DNA of 54,994 bases, taken from Natronorubrum sulfidifaciens JCM 14089. Lineage in GTDB: Archaea > Halobacteriota > Halobacteria > Halobacteriales > Natrialbaceae. Where the stretch lies: the NCBI RefSeq assembly GCF_000337735.1, contig NZ_AOHX01000031.1, positions 10,413 to 65,406 on the forward strand. The letters are read 5' to 3'. Of the stretch, positions 39,328 to 48,609 are shown piece by piece. How positions within the stretch are numbered: the first letter of the stretch is position 1; every line of letters begins with the position of its first letter. The notes beneath the pieces are model-generated. The model searched no databases. It was not told where the DNA came from and saw only the letters and a list, made by a program, of their open reading frames with translations. The position numbers and the translations under genes are program-made.

Positions 39328-40401
39328 TTAGTCGGACGCTGGCCCCTCAGCCCTGCTTCCGTGTGGCTCGTCTCGGCTCGCCCGTCGGTGGCTGTACAGC
39401 CCGTACGTGAGCGCACCGACTCCGAGCAGGAAGATGAGCAGATTGAGCAGGCTGCCGAGGTACGGCAGCTGGGCGAGGGCCGCGCCGCCGACCAGTCCGA
39501 CGACGAGTGCGAGCCAGCGGTTGCCGACGCCGACCGCCGAGAGCAGCCACGCGGCGACGGCATACCGGCCGTAGATCACCCCGATCCAGAGCATGAGCGC
39601 GAACCCGAACGCCCCGGCGACCGCGAACGGAATGCCGACGACCGTAATCAACAGCGCGATCAGCAGTATCGGAACGGCGACGAGGACACCGAGTCCGATC
39701 AGTCCGGATTTGACCGGGGCGCTCGCGACCCGTCCCGCGACGCGGTCGGAAAACCGGGGGAACAGCGCAAGCAACGCAGCGCCAAGCAGCAGGTTCAACG
39801 CGAGGACGTACAGCGAGAACAGCCACGAGGCGATCGGCTGGATCGTCGGCGTGAGATCGACGCCGATCGAGGAGTCCTGTTCGATCTCGCCGCCGACGGC
39901 GTCGGTGTTCCCCTCGAGGGTGCCGCCGTAACGCAGGTCGCCCGCGATCGCCGCGTTCTCTCCGAGTGTGATCGTCTCGGCACCGATCTCCGCACTGCCC
40001 TCGATCGTCCCATCGATGACGGCGGTTCCGGCACCGACGGCGACGTTGCCACCGATGGTGCCGTCTTCGGTCAGCGTGAAACTGCCCGTGGCGGCCTCGA
40101 CGTCACCGTCAACCGTGCCGTCGATCGTGACGCTCCCGGCGGCGGCCTCGACGTTGCCGCCGACGTCACCCTCGATTCGCACCTCGCCCGCGACCGCGTT
40201 GACGTCACCAGTGACAGTGCCTTCGACGACGACCGTCCCGCCGAACGCCTCGAGTTCGTCGACCGTTTCGCCTTCGTCGACGACGACCGTGCCACCCGTC
40301 TGGGCGTCCGACTGGGCGACGACTGGGGCCGGAACCATGCCAACGAGGACGAGCGCGATCACGGCGATGACGACCGTCCGTCGGCGTTGAACCCTGTCCA
40401 T
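39328..40401 (-). CDS. Bactofilin-like polymer-forming domain fused to membrane segments
   Basis: A 357-residue protein. A signal peptide (residues 1-30, ending VVAQS) leads to about 150 residues of short right-handed beta-helix repeats rich in Gly/Val/Asp (GGTVVVEGTVTGDVNAVAGE, VRIEGDVGGNVEAAAGSVTI, DGTVDGDVEAATGSF and so on), the bactofilin/polymer-forming cytoskeletal pattern. Five or six membrane segments follow from about residue 190, then a short polar tail. In this layout the beta-helix would be outside the cell, unlike classical cytosolic bactofilins. Role: perhaps a scaffold for envelope or shape. Confidence 0.85.
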   Translation of the reverse strand: MDRVQRRRTVVIAVIALVLVGMVPAPVVAQSDAQTGGTVVVDEGETVDELEAFGGTVVVEGTVTGDVNAVAGEVRIEGDVGGNVEAAAGSVTIDGTVDGDVEAATGSFTLTEDGTIGGNVAVGAGTAVIDGTIEGSAEIGAETITLGENAAIAGDLRYGGTLEGNTDAVGGEIEQDSSIGVDLTPTIQPIASWLFSLYVLALNLLLGAALLALFPRFSDRVAGRVASAPVKSGLIGLGVLVAVPILLIALLITVVGIPFAVAGAFGFALMLWIGVIYGRYAVAAWLLSAVGVGNRWLALVVGLVGGAALAQLPYLGSLLNLLIFLLGVGALTYGLYSHRRASRDEPHGSRAEGPASD

Positions 40402-40535
40402 ACACTCACATTGGCTGTCTGACGATAAAAACGTACAACAGTGGTTTCGGCGATGAAGGCGATTCTGTGTTCACTCTGCCTGCCTGTGATCGCTCACCAC
40501 GCACGTGTCTCGAGAGCGACGGCGGTGTTCGGTCG

Positions 40536-40541
40536 TTTTAT
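40536..40541 (+). promoter_or_regulatory. TATA box for rfcS
   Basis: TTTTAT is centred 28 bases before the ATG of the clamp-loader gene, supporting a leaderless transcript and that start codon. Confidence 0.5.
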
Positions 40542-40566
40542 CTTCCGGCCACTCTTTTCGAGCGGT

Positions 40567-41556
40567 ATGAGCGAGGCCGACGCCGAGGCGGCGGAGCCGA
40601 CACCCGGCAAGACCGAGGTCTGGATCGAGAAGTATCGGCCGGAACGGCTCGACGAGATCAAGGGCCACGAGAACATCGTCCCGCGGCTGCAACGCTACAT
40701 CGAGCAGGACGACCTGCCGCACCTCATGTTTGCAGGGCCGGCGGGTACGGGTAAAACCACGGCAGCACAGAGCATCGCCCGAGAAGTCTACGACGACGAC
40801 TGGCGCGAGAACTTCCTCGAGTTAAACGCCTCCGACCAGCGGGGGATTGACGTCGTCCGCGACCGGATCAAGGACTTCGCCCGCTCGAGTTTCGGCGGCT
40901 ACGACCACCGTATCATCTTTCTCGACGAGGCCGACGCGCTGACCAGCGACGCCCAGTCGGCGCTGCGCCGGACGATGGAGCAGTTCTCGAACAACACGCG
41001 CTTTATCCTCTCGTGTAACTACTCGAGTCAGATCATCGACCCGATCCAGTCGCGGTGTGCCGTCTTCCGGTTTACCGAACTCTCCGAGGACGCGATCGAG
41101 GCCCAGATCCGCGAAATCGCCGAGATCGAAGGGATCACGGTGACAGACGACGGGATCGACGCGCTGGTGTATGCGGCCGACGGCGACATGCGGAAGGCGA
41201 TCAATGCCCTGCAGGCCGCCGCCGTCATGGGCGAGACCGTCGACGAGGAGACCGTCTTCGCGATCACCTCGACGGCCCGTCCCGAGGAGGTCGAGGCGAT
41301 GGTCGATCACGCTATCGACGGCGACTTCACCGCCGCTCGAGCCGCTCTGGAAGATCTCCTGATGGAGCGCGGTCTCGCCGGCGGCGACGTCATCGACCAA
41401 CTCCACCGTTCGGCCTGGGAGTTCGACATTCCCGAACAGGCGACGGTTCGCCTGCTCGAGCGCCTCGGCGAGGTCGACTATCGGATCACCGAAGGCGCAA
41501 ACGAGCGCCTGCAACTCGAGGCGATGCTGGCGTCGCTGGCACTCGAAAACGAGTAG
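40567..41556 (+). CDS. rfcS: Replication factor C small subunit
   Basis: A 329-residue AAA+ clamp-loader subunit. Walker [21 protein letters not shown] (loop at 57-64), [20 protein letters not shown], Walker [21 protein letters not shown] and the arginine-finger motif [13 protein letters not shown] are intact. The C-terminal collar domain follows. With RfcL it loads PCNA. Many haloarchaeal rfcS genes contain inteins at Walker A or SRC; this one has none. The ATG at [10 protein letters not shown] is supported by the TATA box 28 bases upstream; the upstream part of the open frame is not family-like. Confidence 0.96.
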   Translation: MSEADAEAAEPTPGKTEVWIEKYRPERLDEIKGHENIVPRLQRYIEQDDLPHLMFAGPAGTGKTTAAQSIAREVYDDDWRENFLELNASDQRGIDVVRDRIKDFARSSFGGYDHRIIFLDEADALTSDAQSALRRTMEQFSNNTRFILSCNYSSQIIDPIQSRCAVFRFTELSEDAIEAQIREIAEIEGITVTDDGIDALVYAADGDMRKAINALQAAAVMGETVDEETVFAITSTARPEEVEAMVDHAIDGDFTAARAALEDLLMERGLAGGDVIDQLHRSAWEFDIPEQATVRLLERLGEVDYRITEGANERLQLEAMLASLALENE

Positions 41557-41573
41557 GCTTGAGCTGACAGATG

Positions 41574-43022
41574 TTACGTAATCTCGGCGTCGTCGACGCC
41601 GGAGAACACGACCACCGTTCCAGTCTCGTTGCTGGTACTGGCGACCGTCCAGCCGTGTGCGTCGGCGATGCGCTCGACTGGGCCGCTGTCGGTCCCGGTT
41701 CCGTCCGCTGTGGCCAGTGACTCGGGAACCGGTACCGTCTCGAGGCCGCCGTCGCCGGCTGCGGGCACACTGTTCGTACTGTGACTGCTGATGGCGAACC
41801 CGTCGTCGGTGCTGCGGACGACGACGGTGACTCCGTTTTGTGCCCCACCGTCGCGTTCGTGCTCGAGGACCGTCCGAAAGCGCTGTTCGAACAGGTCACA
41901 GAGTCGTTTTTTGTCGGCCTCGAGAATTCGATCGGTCTCTTCGGGGGTGACGAGTCGGGCGTCGTCGGCTGCGATAGTGGCCCATACTCGTCGAGCGAGG
42001 TCGTGTATGGCGACGGGCTCGAGTTTGCCGATACCCTCGTCTCGACGGGCGATCGAGGCCAGGTCGTCGACGCGCTCCCGGAGCTGTGTCTGTGCCTCCT
42101 CGACTGCTTCGAACTGCGCTCGAGTGCCGGTCCGGTCGGCGGCTGCGAGATAGCTTTCGGCGACGTGTAACAGCGTCCGGACGTCGTCCTCGAGGACGTC
42201 GGCGACCGTCTCGAGTCGTGACAGGGTGGCAGCCAGCGTCTGTGCCTGCTGTGTTTCGTCGGTGACGTCGCTGTAGATGACGAGCCCGTCGGCTCGACGA
42301 TCGGTCGCCGCTGGCGAGCAGGGGACGACGGTTAGTTGGAACGTTCGGACGCCAGTCGCGGTGTCGTGGCGACTGTCGAACTGTCGACACTCGGCCGACT
42401 GGATCATGTCGGATAGGACTGCGCGTTGTCCCTCGAGTCCGGGTGGGGCGACTCCCTCGTCGCCGTCGATCGGGTTGTCGACGAGCGTCTCGCGGTCGAT
42501 GGCGAAGACGTCGACGAAGCTGTCGGAGACTGCACGCACGAGGAGGCGGTCGTCGACACGTTCGTATCGCAGCGCCGGTTCGGGAAGGGCGTCGAAGGCG
42601 GCCCGGAACGCGTCGCTGGGTTCCGAACCGGCCGCGTCCTGACAGATCCACTCGATCTCGTCTGCGAGATGCGAGACGGCGTCGTCGGTCCCCTTTCGGA
42701 CGTAGCCGTCGACCCCGTCAGTCGCGTGTGCTGCCCTCGGCGCGTAGGCGGCGTCAGTAAAGAGCACCAGCGGCGTCTCCCCGCAGGCCTCGCTCACCTC
42801 GAGTAAGCTGGCCCCCGAGGCCGTCGTCGGGGTTTCGGCGAAGACGACACAGTCGACGTCGACCACCCACGTGCTCGGCCTCCCGGCCGACGCCGTCGAC
42901 AGCGGGTAGACCGTTCGCTCCCGGCCCGACGGGACCGCCTCGAGTGCAGCGGCCCCCTCGCGGGCTGTCGCTTCGCTCCCCGCAAGGTAGAGCACCGTCT
43001 GTGGCCGCGATGTGTGAGTCAT
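41574..43022 (-). CDS. Degenerate haloarchaeal sensor histidine kinase-like protein (REC-like, PAS, kinase-like)
   Basis: A 482-residue cytosolic sensor. Residues 1-130 look like a worn receiver domain (QTVLYLAGSEATAREGAAAL, ETPLVLFTDAAYAPRAAHAT, GVDGYVRKG). Residues about 140-275 form a PAS-type domain ending DGLVIYSDVTDETQQAQTLA. The following helix RLETVADVLEDDVRTLLHVA is where kinases have the H-box V-L-x-H-D-L-R-N-P-L; here the His position is Glu. The ATPase-like C-terminus has TVVVRSTDDGFAIS instead of a DxGxG box. It may be a pseudokinase or regulator. No response regulator gene is adjacent; it converges on rfcS. Confidence 0.75.
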   Translation of the reverse strand: MTHTSRPQTVLYLAGSEATAREGAAALEAVPSGRERTVYPLSTASAGRPSTWVVDVDCVVFAETPTTASGASLLEVSEACGETPLVLFTDAAYAPRAAHATDGVDGYVRKGTDDAVSHLADEIEWICQDAAGSEPSDAFRAAFDALPEPALRYERVDDRLLVRAVSDSFVDVFAIDRETLVDNPIDGDEGVAPPGLEGQRAVLSDMIQSAECRQFDSRHDTATGVRTFQLTVVPCSPAATDRRADGLVIYSDVTDETQQAQTLAATLSRLETVADVLEDDVRTLLHVAESYLAAADRTGTRAQFEAVEEAQTQLRERVDDLASIARRDEGIGKLEPVAIHDLARRVWATIAADDARLVTPEETDRILEADKKRLCDLFEQRFRTVLEHERDGGAQNGVTVVVRSTDDGFAISSHSTNSVPAAGDGGLETVPVPESLATADGTGTDSGPVERIADAHGWTVASTSNETGTVVVFSGVDDAEIT

Positions 43023-43237
43023 GGCAGCAGGTGGATCGTCTGTTCTGGAACGGAATCTCCACCTTGATAAAGATACACCGAATCGAGATACAATCTCCTA
43101 TCAATACAGTCACCTGTCGGATCGATGCGGACGAAATCGGCTCGCACAGCGACTCGCTGTCCGGCACAGATCGCCTATACATTTCGAAATAAACGTTGCG
43201 GAACTGTTTTAGGCGCTGGCTCGCGAACACACCTGTA

Positions 43238-46015
43238 ATGAGCGAACTGGCGGACGAATACCGCCTCGAGTACTTCGAGGAGGAAGGATTCGAGCGCAAG
43301 GAGTGTCCGAGCTGTGGTGCGCATTTCTGGACCCGCGATCACGGGCGAGAAACCTGCGGTGAGCCCCCGTGTGAAGAGTACGGCTTCATCGAGAACGCCG
43401 GCTTCGACGACGAGTACAGCCTCGAGGAGATGCGCGAGGCGTTTCTCTCGTATTTCGAGGGCCACGACCACGAGCGAATCGACCCGTATCCGGTCGCGGC
43501 GAACCGCTGGCGTGACGACGTCTTGCTGACGCAGGCGTCGATTTACGACTTCCAGCCGCTGGTGACCAGCGGGGAGACGCCGCCGCCGGCGAATCCGCTG
43601 ACGATCAGCCAGCCTTGCATTCGGATGCAGGACATCGACAACGTCGGCAAGACGGGCCGCCACACGATGGCCTTCGAGATGATGGCCCACCACGCGTTCA
43701 ACACGCGCGAGGACGTCGACGAAGACGAGTACGCCTACTACGGCGAAGTCTACTGGAAGGACAAGACCGTCGAACTCTGTGACGGCTTCTTCGAGTCGCT
43801 GGGCGTCGATCTCGACGAGATCATCTACATCGAAGATCCGTGGGTCGGCGGCGGCAACGCCGGCCCCGCGATGGAGGTCATCTTCCGTGGCGTCGAACTC
43901 GCCACGCTCGTCTTCATGTCGATGGAGCAAGACCCCGACGGCGAGTACGAGATGAAAGACGGGAACCGCTACAGCCCGATGGACACCTACATCGTCGACA
44001 CGGGCTACGGCTTAGAGCGCTGGACGTGGGTCTCTCAGGGGACGCCGACGGTTTACGAGGCGGTCTACCCCGACATGATCGAGTTCCTCAAAGACAACGC
44101 GGGACTCGAACACACCGCCGAGGAAGAACAGCTGATCCATCGCACCGCCAAGCTGGCGGGCCACATGGACATCGACGAGGCCGAGGACATGGAGACCGCC
44201 CGCGGCGAGATCGCCGCCGAACTTGACGTCGACGCCGGCGAACTCGAGGCGCTGATGGAACCCCTCGAGGACATTTATGCGATCGCAGACCACTGCCGAA
44301 CTCTCGCCTATATGCTCGGCGACGGCATCGTCCCCTCGAACGTCGGCACGGGCTATCTCACCCGGATGGTGCTTCGCCGAACCAAACGGCTCTGTGACAC
44401 CGTTGGCGTCGACGCGCCGCTCGACGAACTCGTCGACATGCAGGCCGAGCGCCTCGAGTACGAGAACCGCGACACGATCCGTGACATCGTCCGTACCGAA
44501 GTCGAAAAGTATCGCGAGACGCTCGAGCGCGGCGGGCGCCGGGTCGAGGCGATGGCCGAGGAGTACGCCGAGAAGGGTGAGCCGATCCCGGTCGAGGAAC
44601 TGATCGAACTCTACGACTCCCATGGCCTCCAGCCCGATATGGTCGAAGAGATCGCCGCGGAGGCGGGTGCCGAGGTCGACGTCCCCGACGACTTCTACAG
44701 TCTCGTCGCCAAGCGCCACGAGACTCCCGAGGCCACCGAAGCGGCCGACGAGAGTGAAGACGCACGCTTTGCGGATCTCCCCGAGACGGAGAAACTGTAC
44801 TACGACGACCAACAGCGAACGCAGTTCGAAGCCGTCGTTCTCGACGTCTTCGAGCGCGAGGAGGGGTACGACGTCGTGCTGGATCAGACGATGTTCTACC
44901 CCGAGGGCGGTGGCCAGCCTGCAGATCAGGGAACGCTCTCGACCGACGACACGACCGTCGAAGTCGAGGATGTCCAGATCGAAGACGGCGTCATCCTCCA
45001 CCGAACGGACGAGAGTCCCGGTAAAGGCGGCTTCGTCAATGGGCAGGTCGACGGTACCCGCCGGCGACAGCTCATGCGCCATCACACGGCGACACACATC
45101 GTCATCCACGCGGCTCGGCAGATCCTCGGCGAACACATCCGGCAGGCTGGTGCCCAGAAAGGTGTCGACGCCTCCCGGATCGACATGCGCCACTACGACC
45201 GCATCAGCCGCGAGGACGTCAAACAGATCGAGTCACTCGCCAACGACATCGTGATGGACAACACCGCCGTCACCCAAGAGTGGCCTGACCGCCACGACGC
45301 CGAGTCCGAACACGGCTTCGATCTCTATCAGGGTGGAATCCCACCGGGCGAACAGATCCGACTGATCCACGTCGACGAGGACGTGCAGGCCTGCGGTGGC
45401 ACCCACGTCGCCCGCACCGGCGACATCGGCGCGATCAAAGTGCTGAACACCGAACGCGTTCAGGACGGCGTCGAGCGAATCACCTTCGCCGCCGGCGACG
45501 CCGCGATCGAGTCCACCCAGCGCACCGAAGATGCCCTCTACGGCGCTGCGGACGTTCTCGACGTCGCCCCCGAGGACGTGCCGGACACGGCCGAACGCTT
45601 CTTCGAGGAGTGGAAGGCTCGAGGTAAGGAGATCGAGGACCTGAAAGAACAGCTCGCCGAAGCCCGCGCCGGCGGCGGTGGCGGCGGCGAGGAAGTCGAC
45701 GTCGGTGAGACGACGGCCGTTATCGACCGGATCGACGCCGACATGGACGAGTTGCGCGCGACCGCCAACGCCCTCGCCGAAGACGGCAAGATCGCCGTCC
45801 TCGGCAGCGGCGAGAGCGGTGCCCAGTTCGTCGTCGCCGTGCCGGACGATTCGGGTGTCAACGCCGGTGAAGTCGTCGGCGAACTCGCCGGTCGCGTCGG
45901 TGGCGGCGGTGGCGGTCCGCCGGACTTCGCTCAGGGTGGCGGCCCGAACGTCGAGGACCTCGACGACGCGCTCGAGGACGCACCTGACGTCCTTCGGCAG
46001 GTTCAGGACGCCTGA
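43238..46015 (+). CDS. alaS: Alanine-tRNA ligase, archaeal type
   Basis: A 925-residue alanyl-tRNA synthetase. The archaeal N-terminal zinc region is [20 protein letters not shown] followed by [10 protein letters not shown]. Class II motifs lie in the first 300 residues ([35 protein letters not shown]). The editing domain has [19 protein letters not shown], the zinc/editing motif [20 protein letters not shown] and [20 protein letters not shown]. The C-terminal DHHA1 domain holds two glycine-rich runs. The ATG at [10 protein letters not shown] is preferred; a TATA-like GTTTTAGG lies about 30 bases upstream. Confidence 0.97.
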   Translation: MSELADEYRLEYFEEEGFERKECPSCGAHFWTRDHGRETCGEPPCEEYGFIENAGFDDEYSLEEMREAFLSYFEGHDHERIDPYPVAANRWRDDVLLTQASIYDFQPLVTSGETPPPANPLTISQPCIRMQDIDNVGKTGRHTMAFEMMAHHAFNTREDVDEDEYAYYGEVYWKDKTVELCDGFFESLGVDLDEIIYIEDPWVGGGNAGPAMEVIFRGVELATLVFMSMEQDPDGEYEMKDGNRYSPMDTYIVDTGYGLERWTWVSQGTPTVYEAVYPDMIEFLKDNAGLEHTAEEEQLIHRTAKLAGHMDIDEAEDMETARGEIAAELDVDAGELEALMEPLEDIYAIADHCRTLAYMLGDGIVPSNVGTGYLTRMVLRRTKRLCDTVGVDAPLDELVDMQAERLEYENRDTIRDIVRTEVEKYRETLERGGRRVEAMAEEYAEKGEPIPVEELIELYDSHGLQPDMVEEIAAEAGAEVDVPDDFYSLVAKRHETPEATEAADESEDARFADLPETEKLYYDDQQRTQFEAVVLDVFEREEGYDVVLDQTMFYPEGGGQPADQGTLSTDDTTVEVEDVQIEDGVILHRTDESPGKGGFVNGQVDGTRRRQLMRHHTATHIVIHAARQILGEHIRQAGAQKGVDASRIDMRHYDRISREDVKQIESLANDIVMDNTAVTQEWPDRHDAESEHGFDLYQGGIPPGEQIRLIHVDEDVQACGGTHVARTGDIGAIKVLNTERVQDGVERITFAAGDAAIESTQRTEDALYGAADVLDVAPEDVPDTAERFFEEWKARGKEIEDLKEQLAEARAGGGGGGEEVDVGETTAVIDRIDADMDELRATANALAEDGKIAVLGSGESGAQFVVAVPDDSGVNAGEVVGELAGRVGGGGGGPPDFAQGGGPNVEDLDDALEDAPDVLRQVQDA

Positions 46016-46085
46016 TCGGTACTCCGATTCTCGCTTCGTTTTCGTTGACTGTTGCGTTTGGAATCGAGTACGATTACCGCTGTGC

Positions 46086-46424
46086 CTACTTCCTGAACGT
46101 TCGATCGAGGTGACGACCTGTTTCGGGATCGATCAGATAATCCATCCCCTTCCAATCCGACGCCCACAATTTTCCGTTCTCGGCCCGGATTCGAACGTAG
46201 GGGTTCGAGTCTCGAGACGGCGATGGGATACTCTCGATTGTCCACAGCAGTCGCCCGTCAGCACCGAATCCTCGCACGTTTTCCGCGACCGTGGTATCGG
46301 CGGCTGGCTCCAGTAGCACGGCTACGATTTCGTCGATTTCAACCGCCGATTCGATCGTTCTCGGTAGCTCGACGTGATTTGTCCCGATTGTGAGTTCGGA
46401 TCCGCTAACAGTCACGTCAGTCAT
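46086..46424 (-). CDS. Small haloarchaeal beta-rich protein, unknown function
   Basis: A 112-residue soluble protein, MTDVTVSGSELTIGTNHVEL. Stretches EIVAVLLEPAADTTVAENVR and GFGADGRLLWTIESIPSPSR resemble WD/beta-propeller-like single blades, in which NVRGFGADGRLLWTIE is a typical blade motif. YVRIRAENGKLWASDWKGMDYLI follows. It ends LIDPETGRHLDRTFRK. Probably a single small beta sheet rather than a propeller because of length. The long upstream frame is an Arg-rich shadow. Divergent from the hydrolase gene. Confidence 0.7.
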   Translation of the reverse strand: MTDVTVSGSELTIGTNHVELPRTIESAVEIDEIVAVLLEPAADTTVAENVRGFGADGRLLWTIESIPSPSRDSNPYVRIRAENGKLWASDWKGMDYLIDPETGRHLDRTFRK

Positions 46425-46567
46425 GGCAGGGGGATATGCGTATCGTGGAAGCCGTTTGCATTGGTTGTTTCTGACATCAATCTCGGGAGGGCCCGTTATC
46501 AGTGTGTCCACGAGCCACCGGTACACGAACCGAAACGCTCGCCCTGCTCCGGCCACTCGAGTCACCC

Positions 46568-47341
46568 ATGCCCACCGCAACGAACGGAAACACCTCGCTG
46601 TACTACGACCGTGCGGGCGAGGGCGACCCCGTCGTCTTCGTCCCCGAGGCCGGCCTCGGCGGCTGGCTGTGGGGCTGGCAACACGCCGCCCTCGCTGGCC
46701 ACCACGAGGTCGTCGTCTGGGACCTGCGCGGAACTGGCCGGTCGGACGCTCCGCCCGGTCCCTACACTCTCGAGACGCTCGTCGCCGACCTCGAGGCAGT
46801 CCTCGCCGACTGCGAGATCCGAAAGGCCCACCTCGTGGGCTGTGGCCTCGGCGGGGCGATCGCCCTTCGTGCCGCTCGAGACTCGAGTCGCGTCGAGACG
46901 CTGACGCTCTTTGGCACCGCCGCAAGCGGCGACACCTACGATCTCGAGGCGCTGTTCGCGCCGCCGGACGACCGCGAGGCGCTGCGAGCGTCGCTTGCGG
47001 CTGGGTTCTCCGACGACTTCGTCGCGAGCCAGCCCGACGTGCTCGATGGCATCGTCGACTGGCGCGCCGACGGCGACGCGGATCGCGCGGGCTGGGAGGC
47101 ACAGGTCGCCGCACTCGAGGGCTTCGACGCCAGCGACTGGCTGGTCGAGGTAACGCAGCCGACGCGGGTCATTCACGGCAGCGAAGACGAACTGGTCGCC
47201 CCTTCGGCTGGACGGGCGCTCGCGCGTGGCTTGCCCCGCGGGGAGTACACCGAACTCGAGGGCGCGGGCCATCTCTGCTTTATCGAGCGCTCGCGGACAG
47301 TCAACGACCGACTCGTCGGCTGGCTCGCGGACAACGAGTAG
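46568..47341 (+). CDS. Alpha/beta-hydrolase-fold protein with Gly at the nucleophile position
   Basis: A 257-residue alpha/beta-hydrolase. DPVVFVPEAGLGGWLWGWQH is the oxyanion-hole strand, VVVWDLRGTGRSDAPPGPYT the next block, and VIHGSEDELV and EGAGHLCFIE hold the acid and base of the triad. The nucleophile elbow reads HLVGCGLGGAIAL: in the G-x-S-x-G pattern the Ser position (93) is Gly. The neighbouring Cys92 is one residue off. It is therefore either not a hydrolase or uses another mechanism. The gene is followed by a convergent MFS carrier. Confidence 0.85.
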   Translation: MPTATNGNTSLYYDRAGEGDPVVFVPEAGLGGWLWGWQHAALAGHHEVVVWDLRGTGRSDAPPGPYTLETLVADLEAVLADCEIRKAHLVGCGLGGAIALRAARDSSRVETLTLFGTAASGDTYDLEALFAPPDDREALRASLAAGFSDDFVASQPDVLDGIVDWRADGDADRAGWEAQVAALEGFDASDWLVEVTQPTRVIHGSEDELVAPSAGRALARGLPRGEYTELEGAGHLCFIERSRTVNDRLVGWLADNE

Positions 47342-47353
47342 TCGCTCGAGGGC

Positions 47354-48526
47354 TCAGCTCGGGAGCCGGTTCGTTCGCTCGAGGGCGACGAGGATGATGA
47401 CCGTGATGCCGAGGAACACGGCTGCACCGCCGAACACCGCGTCATAGGTGTAGCCGCGTTCGATAAGCAGTCCGACGACCCACGAGCCGAGCGCTTGCAT
47501 GAGCATCCAACTCGAGCTAAAGACGGCGTAGGCGCTGCCTCGAGTCGAATCCGGAAGCGTATCGAGGAGATATGTGTCCGTGGCGGGGAACAGGGTGTGG
47601 ATGACGAAACCGAGGACGGCGGTGAGCACGACCAGCGCAAGCAGGTTCTCGATCATCGTCAGCGCAAGCACGCACATGGAGAACGTGCCGACGATGCCGA
47701 GCAGATAGGGGACGTGTGGGAGTCGGTCCGCCAGATCGCCGCCGAAGTAGAACGCAGGGACGCCGGCGGCGAAGACGATCGTCAACATGATGCCCGCAGC
47801 CTGATCGGAGAGGCCTTTCGTCTGCATATAGAGCTCGTAGAAGTTGAACACGCCTTGCCAGACGAACGATGCGGCACCGACGAGTGCCAGCGCGGTCACG
47901 ATGAGTCGCCACTCAGACAGCGCCCCGGCGACGAAATCACGATCTTCCGCCCCCGCCGCCGGCATCTCGGTTCGCCGTGCAACAACCCACGTGTAGGCCG
48001 TCACCACCGTTGCACCAACGGCGATCGCCCACAGCGAGAGCCGCCAGTCGACAAGCAGCGTGAGCACGACGAACGGGGCGGCGATCACCGCGGCGAGCTG
48101 GCTGGCAGTGCCGTGGATTCCCATCACTCGTCCGACCCGTGAGGGATACAGCTCGCTCAACAGCGGGTTCGCAGAGACGAAATACACCCCGGAGGCGATA
48201 CCCATCAGAAAGGCCCCGGCCATGAGATGTGGCACTGTCGTCGCCGTCGCAGCGATCGCAGACGACACTGCGAGAATCACGCCGGAGCCGAGTACGACTT
48301 GCTGTCTCGGGACTTTCGTGAGCAGCCAGCCGGTCGGCAGTCGAAGCGAGGCGCTTCCGATCCACGCCAGCGTGACGATGAGGCCAGCCGTTCCCTCGCC
48401 GATCGCGAACTCGGCGATGAAGACGTCCAGAAGCGGCGCGAAGATGATTCTGGCGAGGTTGAGGAGGAAGACGAGTCCACACAGAGAGGCGAAGAGTCGA
48501 GCGCGGGCCACGCCTGTTCTACCCAA
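47354..48526 (-). CDS. MFS transporter
   Basis: A 390-residue carrier with 12 predicted membrane segments and no large soluble domain. The loop-2/3 region TGWLLTKVPRQQVVLGSGVI matches the MFS motif A position, with PTGWLLTKVPRQ replacing G-x-x-x-D-R-x-G-R-R. The second half has the equivalent FYFGGDLADRLPHVPYLLGI. FLMGIASGVYFVSANPLLSE and PSRVGRVMGIHGTASQLAAV are typical of the nitrate/organic-anion type MFS. The substrate is unknown. It converges on the alpha/beta-hydrolase gene with 12 bases between. Confidence 0.9.
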   Translation of the reverse strand: MGRTGVARARLFASLCGLVFLLNLARIIFAPLLDVFIAEFAIGEGTAGLIVTLAWIGSASLRLPTGWLLTKVPRQQVVLGSGVILAVSSAIAATATTVPHLMAGAFLMGIASGVYFVSANPLLSELYPSRVGRVMGIHGTASQLAAVIAAPFVVLTLLVDWRLSLWAIAVGATVVTAYTWVVARRTEMPAAGAEDRDFVAGALSEWRLIVTALALVGAASFVWQGVFNFYELYMQTKGLSDQAAGIMLTIVFAAGVPAFYFGGDLADRLPHVPYLLGIVGTFSMCVLALTMIENLLALVVLTAVLGFVIHTLFPATDTYLLDTLPDSTRGSAYAVFSSSWMLMQALGSWVVGLLIERGYTYDAVFGGAAVFLGITVIILVALERTNRLPS

Positions 48527-48609
48527 CTGAGGGTCTCAAGCGTTCCGAAACCGTACCAGTTCCACAACTGATACTTGCGAATGACTCCCGAGCAACTACG
48601 TGGCCTGCG

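Noticed and set aside
10578-41556. Inteins in orc1, polB or rfcS
   Set aside because: Walker A, SRC and phosphoesterase motifs are continuous and lengths are normal for intein-free proteins.
45670-45930. Glycine-codon repeats in alaS as a repeat element
   Set aside because: The two GGCGGTGGC runs code for glycine loops in the C-terminal domain of archaeal AlaRS and are ordinary low-complexity coding DNA.
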